Source: Cryobacterium zongtaii
GTDB lineage: Bacteria > Actinomycetota > Actinomycetes > Actinomycetales > Microbacteriaceae
Assembly: GCF_002909375.1 (NCBI RefSeq)
Contig: NZ_PPXD01000026.1
Coordinates: forward strand, 186,001-250,000
Length of the DNA stretch: 64,000 bases
Reading direction: 5' to 3'
This document shows positions 59,446-64,000 of the stretch, piece by piece. Each line of letters begins with the position of its first letter. Position 1 is the stretch's first letter. The notes under the pieces were generated by a model that ran no database searches, was not told the origin of the DNA, and saw nothing but the letters and a program-made list of their open reading frames with translations. Made by a program: the position numbers and the translations under genes.

Positions 59446-60546
59446 ATGTCGGAAGCATCTGCCGCACCCACGGTGCGTATTGTCCGCACCCGCAAGGGTG
59501 GCGACTCCCAGAACCCCACCACCGAGTACTCCTCCCTGCTGCACACCGTGCGGAATCTCGGTCTGCTCGGCCGCCGCACCGGCTTCTACTGGGGCGTCTT
59601 CGCCGCCCTGGTCCTGATCACCGTCGGCCTCGGCGTCGGCTTCGTGCTGCTCGGCGACTCCTGGTACCAGCTGATCATCGCCGGCGTGCTCGGCATCATC
59701 CTCACCCAGTTCGCGTTCCTCGCCCACGAGGCGTCGCACCGCCAGGTCTTCCAGTCCGGCCCCGCCAACGACAGGGCCGGCCGTGTCCTCGCCAACCTCT
59801 TCGTCGGCATCAGCTACGCCTGGTGGATGACCAAGCACAGCCGCCACCACGCCAACCCGAACGTGGTCGGCAAGGACCCCGACATCGACCCCGACTTCAT
59901 TGTGTTCCGCGAGGAAGACGCCGCGAAGGTCAACTGGATCACCTCGTTCATGACCCGCAAGCAGGGGTACCTGTTCTTCCCGATGCTCACCCTCGAGGGC
60001 ATCAACCTGCACATCCAGGGCTTCAAGACGGTCTTCGGCAAGGGCAAGGTCGACAAGCGTTGGCTCGAGATCAGCATGCTCACCAGCCGCATCGTGATCT
60101 ACCTCGCCGTCATCTTCTACTTCCTGCCGCTGGGCATGGCGTTCGCCTTCGTCGGCGTGCAGATGGCCGTGTTCGGCGTCTACATGGGCGCCTCCTTCGC
60201 CCCCAACCACAAGGGCATGCCGCAGCTGCCACACGAGAGCAAGGTCGACTTCCTGCGCCGCCAGGTGCTCACGTCGCGCAACATCCGAGGCGGCACCCTC
60301 ATGGACACCTTCATGGGCGGCCTGAACTACCAGGTCGAGCACCACCTGTTCCCGAACATGGCCCGCCCGCACCTGAAGAAGGCGCAGGAGATCACCAAGG
60401 AATATTGCCAGTCCAACAAGATCCTCTACACCGAGACCGGACTGTTCGAGTCCTACGGCATCGTGGTCGCCTATCTCAACAAGGTGGGCCTGGCCGCCCG
60501 TGACCCGTTCGACTGCCCGATGGTGCAGCGCTTCCACCACCGCTGA
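59446..60546 (+). CDS. Membrane fatty acid desaturase (acyl-lipid/acyl-CoA type)
   Basis: A 366-residue di-iron desaturase with four membrane helices. The three histidine boxes are HEASH, HSRHH and QVEHH (the Q-x-x-H-H form of front-end and linoleoyl-type desaturases). Additional landmark: FAPNHKGMPQLP. It introduces a double bond into membrane acyl chains, which increases fluidity in the cold. The ATG follows CAAAGGCCTC. The AT-rich leader upstream and strong terminator downstream show it is a single-gene unit. Confidence 0.94.
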   Translation: MSEASAAPTVRIVRTRKGGDSQNPTTEYSSLLHTVRNLGLLGRRTGFYWGVFAALVLITVGLGVGFVLLGDSWYQLIIAGVLGIILTQFAFLAHEASHRQVFQSGPANDRAGRVLANLFVGISYAWWMTKHSRHHANPNVVGKDPDIDPDFIVFREEDAAKVNWITSFMTRKQGYLFFPMLTLEGINLHIQGFKTVFGKGKVDKRWLEISMLTSRIVIYLAVIFYFLPLGMAFAFVGVQMAVFGVYMGASFAPNHKGMPQLPHESKVDFLRRQVLTSRNIRGGTLMDTFMGGLNYQVEHHLFPNMARPHLKKAQEITKEYCQSNKILYTETGLFESYGIVVAYLNKVGLAARDPFDCPMVQRFHHR

Positions 60547-60567
60547 CCCTCCTCTCGACTGAGAGAG

Positions 60568-60598
60568 AAGCCCCGAGAATCCTCGATTCTTGGGGCTT
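60568..60598 (+). terminator. Rho-independent terminator of the desaturase gene
   Basis: AAGCCCCGAGAAT-CCTC-GATTCTTGGGGCTT forms a long, nearly perfect stem with TTTT after it, 22 bp downstream of the stop codon. Confidence 0.9.
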
Positions 60599-60617
60599 TT
60601 CTCACGCTTCACGGGCG

Positions 60618-61616
60618 ATGGGTAAAGTTGACCCAATGTGGATCTGGGGAGTGGGTGCGGCCGGGGTGGCCGCGCTGGTCGCGTGGGGCGTGCACTCCGC
60701 GCTTCCCGCGGTACCGCTGCTGACCGCGGCCGTGCTGCTCGGCATCGTGGTGGGGCAGCTGCCCGTGCTGCGTCCGGCGGTCACCGGGATGCTCGCGCCC
60801 GGCCTGACCCTGGCGTCCCACCGGCTGATGCGCCTGGGCGTGGTGTTGCTGGGCCTCAAGCTCAGCCTGGTCGACATCCTCGGTCTGGGCTGGGTCACCA
60901 TCACCAGCACGGTCCTCATCGTGGTGCTCACCTTCTTCGGCACCCTGTGGCTCGGCCGCCGCGTCGGCCTACCCGGACACCAGCCGTTGCTCATCGCCAC
61001 GGGCTTCGCCGTCTGCGGCGCGTCTGCGATCGGAGCGATGAGCGGCGTGGTCAAGGCCAAGGACCGGGAGACCGCCACCCCGGTGGCGTTGGTGACCCTG
61101 TGCGGCACCCTCGCGATCGGCGTGCTGCCGTTGCTCTGGCATCCGCTGGGCCTGACCGACCTCCAGTTCGGCCACTGGGTCGGCGCCGGTGTGCACGATG
61201 TGGGCCAGGTGGTCGCCACGGCGCAGATCGCCGGGTCGGCGGCCCTCGCCGTGGCCGTGGTCGTCAAGCTCACCCGGGTGCTGATGCTGGCGCCACTCGT
61301 GGCCGGCGTGGCGGTGTACGAGCGGCGGCGGGCGGGCACCGTCGATCGCACGGTCCGGCGGCCGCCGGTGGTTCCCCTGTTCGTCGCGGGGTTCCTGGCC
61401 ATGGTGCTGGTGCGCACCTTCGTTCCGCTGCCCGCCACCGTGCTCGAGTCCATCGATCTGGTACAGACGGTGCTGCTGGCCATGGCGCTGTTCGGCCTGG
61501 GCACCGCGGTGCGCCTGTCCGAGCTCCTGCGCACCGGCGGCAAGGCCCTCGGCGTGGGCCTGGCCTCCTGGCTGCTGATCGCCCTGCTCGCTCTGGCCGC
61601 CGTCCTCATCAGCTGA
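60618..61616 (+). CDS. YeiH/UPF0324 family membrane protein (putative sulfate/anion exporter)
   Basis: A 332-residue protein with about ten hydrophobic segments. Family landmarks: HRLMRLGVVLLGLKLSLVDI, FAVCGASAIGAMSGVVKAKD, GVHDVGQVVATAQIAGSAAL and LFGLGTAVRLSELLRTGGKA. The family (UPF0324/Cons_hypoth698) is poorly characterised and sometimes called a sulfate exporter. The start is 60618 or the ATG at 60636, which begins MWIWGVGAAG; neither has a clear ribosome site. Nearby metY uses sulfide, so a sulfur link is possible but is only an inference. Confidence 0.88.
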   Translation: MGKVDPMWIWGVGAAGVAALVAWGVHSALPAVPLLTAAVLLGIVVGQLPVLRPAVTGMLAPGLTLASHRLMRLGVVLLGLKLSLVDILGLGWVTITSTVLIVVLTFFGTLWLGRRVGLPGHQPLLIATGFAVCGASAIGAMSGVVKAKDRETATPVALVTLCGTLAIGVLPLLWHPLGLTDLQFGHWVGAGVHDVGQVVATAQIAGSAALAVAVVVKLTRVLMLAPLVAGVAVYERRRAGTVDRTVRRPPVVPLFVAGFLAMVLVRTFVPLPATVLESIDLVQTVLLAMALFGLGTAVRLSELLRTGGKALGVGLASWLLIALLALAAVLIS

Positions 61617-61708
61617 CGGTCGCTGCTGTGCAGGCCGGGCGGAGGTCATGTGGCGCACTGTTACGCCACTCCGCCCGCGGTCCCGCGCCGGGCCGGTAGC
61701 GTAACCGC

Positions 61709-63007
61709 ATGGCAGATCGCGAGTACGGCTTCACCACCAGGGCAATCCACGCCGGGAACATCCCCGACGCAGTGACCGGGGCCCGGGCCCTGCCCATCTA
61801 CCAGACCAGCGCGTTCGTGTTCGACGACACCGCGGATGCCGCGGCCCGGTTCGCGCTGCAGAAGTACGGCAACGTCTACTCCCGGCTGTCGAACCCCACC
61901 GTGGCGGCGTTCGAGGAGCGCATCGCGAGCCTCGAGGGGGGCCTGGGCGCCGTCGCCACGGCATCCGGCCTGGCCGCGCAGTACATCACCTTCGCCAGCC
62001 TGGCCGGGGCCGGCGACCACATCGTCTCCAGCGCCAACCTCTACGGCGGTTCGATCACCCAGCTCGACGTGACCCTGCGCCGCTTCGGCGTGGAGACCAC
62101 CTTCGTGCAATCCGCCGACCCGGCCGACTACGCCGCCGCGATCACCGACAAGACCAAGCTGATCTTCGCCGAGACCGTCGCCAACCCGTCCGGTGAGGTC
62201 GCCGACATCGAGGGCCTCGCCGCGGTGGCGCACGCCGCCGGAATCCCGCTGATCATCGACTCCACCATCGCCACGCCGTACCTCTGCCGGCCCATCGAGT
62301 GGGGCGCCGACATCGTCATCCACTCCGCCACCAAGTTCCTCGGCGGCCACGGCACCACACTCGGCGGCGTGGTCGTGGAGAGCGGCCGGTTCAACTGGCA
62401 CAGCGACAAGTTCCCGCTCTTCACCGAGCCGGTGTCCAGCTACGGCGGCCTGGAGTGGTCGGGTAACTTCGGTGAGTACGCCTTCCTCACGCGCCTCCGC
62501 GCCGAACAGCTGCGCGACATCGGGCCGGTTCTCGCGCCGCACTCCGCGTTCCTGCTCGCCCAGGGTGTCGAGACGCTGCCCTACCGGCTGCAGGCTCACG
62601 TGAACAACGCCCGCATCGTGGCCGAGTGGCTGGACGCCGACCCGCGCGTGGACTTCGTCAACTGGGCCGGGTTGCCCAGCCACCCGCACTACGAGCGCGG
62701 CCTCAAATACCTGCCCAAGGGCCCCGGCTCGGTATTCAGCTTCGGCGTCAAAGGCGGCCGCGACGCCGGTCGCACCTTCATCGAGTCCGTCGACCTGGCC
62801 AGCCACCTGGCCAACATCGGCGACGCCAAGACCCTCGTCATCCACCCGGCCTCCACCACCCACGCCCAGCTCAGCGAGCAGCAGCTCGCCGATGCCGGGG
62901 TTCTGGCCGGCCTGGTGCGCATCAGCGTGGGCATCGAGGATGTCGACGACATCATCTACGACCTCGACCAGGCGCTCAGCCAGGCCGCAGCGGGGGGACG
63001 CTCATGA
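61709..63007 (+). CDS. metY: O-acetylhomoserine sulfhydrylase (O-acetylhomoserine aminocarboxypropyltransferase)
   Basis: A 432-residue PLP enzyme that makes homocysteine from O-acetylhomoserine and sulfide. Landmarks: TRAIHAGNIPDAVTGARALP, YQTSAFVFDDTADAA, YSRLSNPTVAAFEERIASLE, and the PLP Lys209 in HSATKFLGGHGTTLGG. Length fits MetY rather than the shorter cystathionine synthases. Its TGA overlaps the ATG of the CoA-binding protein by 4 bp. Together with metQNI and metG the window has several methionine functions, but they are not one operon. Confidence 0.95.
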   Translation: MADREYGFTTRAIHAGNIPDAVTGARALPIYQTSAFVFDDTADAAARFALQKYGNVYSRLSNPTVAAFEERIASLEGGLGAVATASGLAAQYITFASLAGAGDHIVSSANLYGGSITQLDVTLRRFGVETTFVQSADPADYAAAITDKTKLIFAETVANPSGEVADIEGLAAVAHAAGIPLIIDSTIATPYLCRPIEWGADIVIHSATKFLGGHGTTLGGVVVESGRFNWHSDKFPLFTEPVSSYGGLEWSGNFGEYAFLTRLRAEQLRDIGPVLAPHSAFLLAQGVETLPYRLQAHVNNARIVAEWLDADPRVDFVNWAGLPSHPHYERGLKYLPKGPGSVFSFGVKGGRDAGRTFIESVDLASHLANIGDAKTLVIHPASTTHAQLSEQQLADAGVLAGLVRISVGIEDVDDIIYDLDQALSQAAAGGRS

Positions 63008-63567
63008 GCACCGAGACAGTCCAGCTCACCAACGGTTTGAGCTGCAGCGTTCCCACAAATTCGCCGCTGGCCAAGCTGCTGCGCACCCAGCGCACCTGGG
63101 AGGGCCCGGACGCCAAGGCGCGCCTGGGCATCCTGCGGCGGGCACAGTCGATCGCCATCGTGGGTGCCTCCCCCAACCCGGCCCGGTCCAGCTACTTCGT
63201 GGGCACCTACCTGCAACAGTCGAGCGACTACAGGGTCTACTTCGTCAATCCGCGTGCCGACACCATCCTGGGCCAGAAGGCCTACCCCGACCTGGCGTCG
63301 CTGCCCGAGGTACCCGACATCGTCGATGTCTTCCGCAAGGCCTCCGACATCCCCGCCGTGATCGACGACGCCCTCGCCGTGGGCGCCACGACGGTGTGGG
63401 TGCAGCTGGGCATCTGGAACCAGGAGGCCGCGGAGTACGGCGAGGCGAAGGGGCTCACCATTGTGATGGACCGCTGCATCAAGATCGAGCACGCCCGCTT
63501 CCACGGCGGCCTGCACCTGCTCGGTTTCGACACCGGGCAGATCACGGCGCGCAAGACCATCAGGTAG
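63004..63567 (+). CDS. CoA-binding domain protein (YccU-like)
   Basis: A 187-residue Rossmann-like protein: SIAIVGASPNPARSSYFVGT, then YFVNPRADTILGQKAYPDLA, IVDVFRKASDIPAVIDDALA and VWVQLGIWNQEAAEYGEAKG with VMDRCIKIEH. Matches the CoA_binding_2 family. Function is unknown; the overlap with metY by 4 bp (ATGA) and its usual co-occurrence with metY in actinobacteria suggest a role in sulfur amino-acid metabolism. It has an N-terminal extension of about 50 residues before the binding fold. Confidence 0.9.
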   Translation: MSTETVQLTNGLSCSVPTNSPLAKLLRTQRTWEGPDAKARLGILRRAQSIAIVGASPNPARSSYFVGTYLQQSSDYRVYFVNPRADTILGQKAYPDLASLPEVPDIVDVFRKASDIPAVIDDALAVGATTVWVQLGIWNQEAAEYGEAKGLTIVMDRCIKIEHARFHGGLHLLGFDTGQITARKTIR

Positions 63568-63589
63568 CCGCCCGCGTACGATAGAGCGG

Positions 63590-64000
63590 GTGACTGCGTA
63601 CGTATCGGCTCTCGACCTCTTCTCCATCGGAATCGGTCCATCCAGTTCCCACACTGTCGGCCCGATGCGGGCCGCCCTGGCCTTCGCCCAGCACCTCGCC
63701 GAGAGTGGGCGGCTGCCCGAGGTGCGCCGCATCCGCTGCTCGCTGTTCGGCTCGCTCGGCTCGACCGGTCTGGGCCACGGCACGCCCGACGCGATTCTGG
63801 CGGGCCTGGCGGGCCTCACCCCGGAGACCTGCGACCCCGCCGAGGTGCGCAACAGCTGGGTCAATCTCACCGACGGGTCCACCCTGCGCCTGAACGGCAG
63901 CCACCCGGTTGCTGTGCAGAAGAGCGACGTCGTCTTCGAACCGCGCACCCGACTGCCCGGACACCCCAACGCGATGACGCTGTCGGCCTGGGGGGACGAC
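63590..64000 (+). CDS. sdaA: L-serine ammonia-lyase, N-terminal part (cut by window edge)
   Basis: Translation from GTG 63590 gives MTAYVSALDLFSIGIGPSSS followed by HTVGPMRAALAFAQ, the hallmark of iron-sulfur L-serine dehydratases, then LFGSLGSTGLGHGTPDAILA. The reading frame stays open to the window end (about 137 residues). The enzyme converts L-serine to pyruvate and ammonia; the catalytic alpha domain with Fe-S cysteines is beyond the edge. It starts 22 bp after the CoA-binding gene. Confidence 0.93.
   Translation, partial: MTAYVSALDLFSIGIGPSSSHTVGPMRAALAFAQHLAESGRLPEVRRIRCSLFGSLGSTGLGHGTPDAILAGLAGLTPETCDPAEVRNSWVNLTDGSTLRLNGSHPVAVQKSDVVFEPRTRLPGHPNAMTLSAWGDD

Overview
The window is a GC-rich actinobacterial chromosome segment. 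Abundant GTG starts, many 4-bp stop/start overlaps, a bacterioferritin-type ferritin beside mazG, the eno-ftsB-DUF501 block and a DUF559-like (MTES_1575-type) gene suggest Microbacteriaceae, perhaps close to Cryobacterium. The genus is an inference from gene content, not a database match. Most of the window is chromosomal core. No phage, IS element or CRISPR array was seen.

Layout. 1-5223: the 5' part of a lemA gene, then a tightly coupled four-gene operon on the minus strand (TetR regulator, PLP amino-acid deaminase-like protein, flavin sugar-lactone oxidase, GH1-fold protein). The GH1 protein has lost both catalytic glutamates. 5364-15971: an Ig-like polytopic membrane protein, an odd short tRNA-Leu(UAA), type II NADH dehydrogenase, a mycosin-like protease, DUF501, ftsB, eno, hisS, ferritin and mazG. 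16006-23073: nhaA behind a structured leader, mfd, pth (apparent CTG start), L25, and a FadR-type GntR regulator with a palindrome in front of gnd. 23146-30514: gnd, an AbiEi/DUF559-like gene flanked by two related palindromic repeats, an amino-acid permease, two small genes, prs-glmU and tRNA-Gln.

30619-47318 is the most unusual part. A MarR gene is followed on the minus strand by a Pst-type ABC transporter locus. It has pstC, pstA and pstB, but three very different PstS-like binding proteins. Between pstA and pstB lie a WxL-like surface protein, a DUF916 protein, a membrane-anchored beta-sandwich protein and a sortase-fold protein that lacks the catalytic His and Cys. Immediately upstream are a PASTA Ser/Thr kinase, a transglycosylase-like protein and a small protein whose start codon lies in a hairpin. 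Together this looks like a nutrient importer built into a cell-surface scaffold, and it is the best candidate for an undescribed system.

47574-64000: the metQNI importer, an ABC-F ATPase, ispE, rsmA, tatD, metG and rsmI; then on the plus strand a protein O-mannosyltransferase, an acyl desaturase behind an AT-rich leader, a YeiH-type transporter, metY with a CoA-binding protein, and the 5' part of an L-serine dehydratase gene cut by the window edge.
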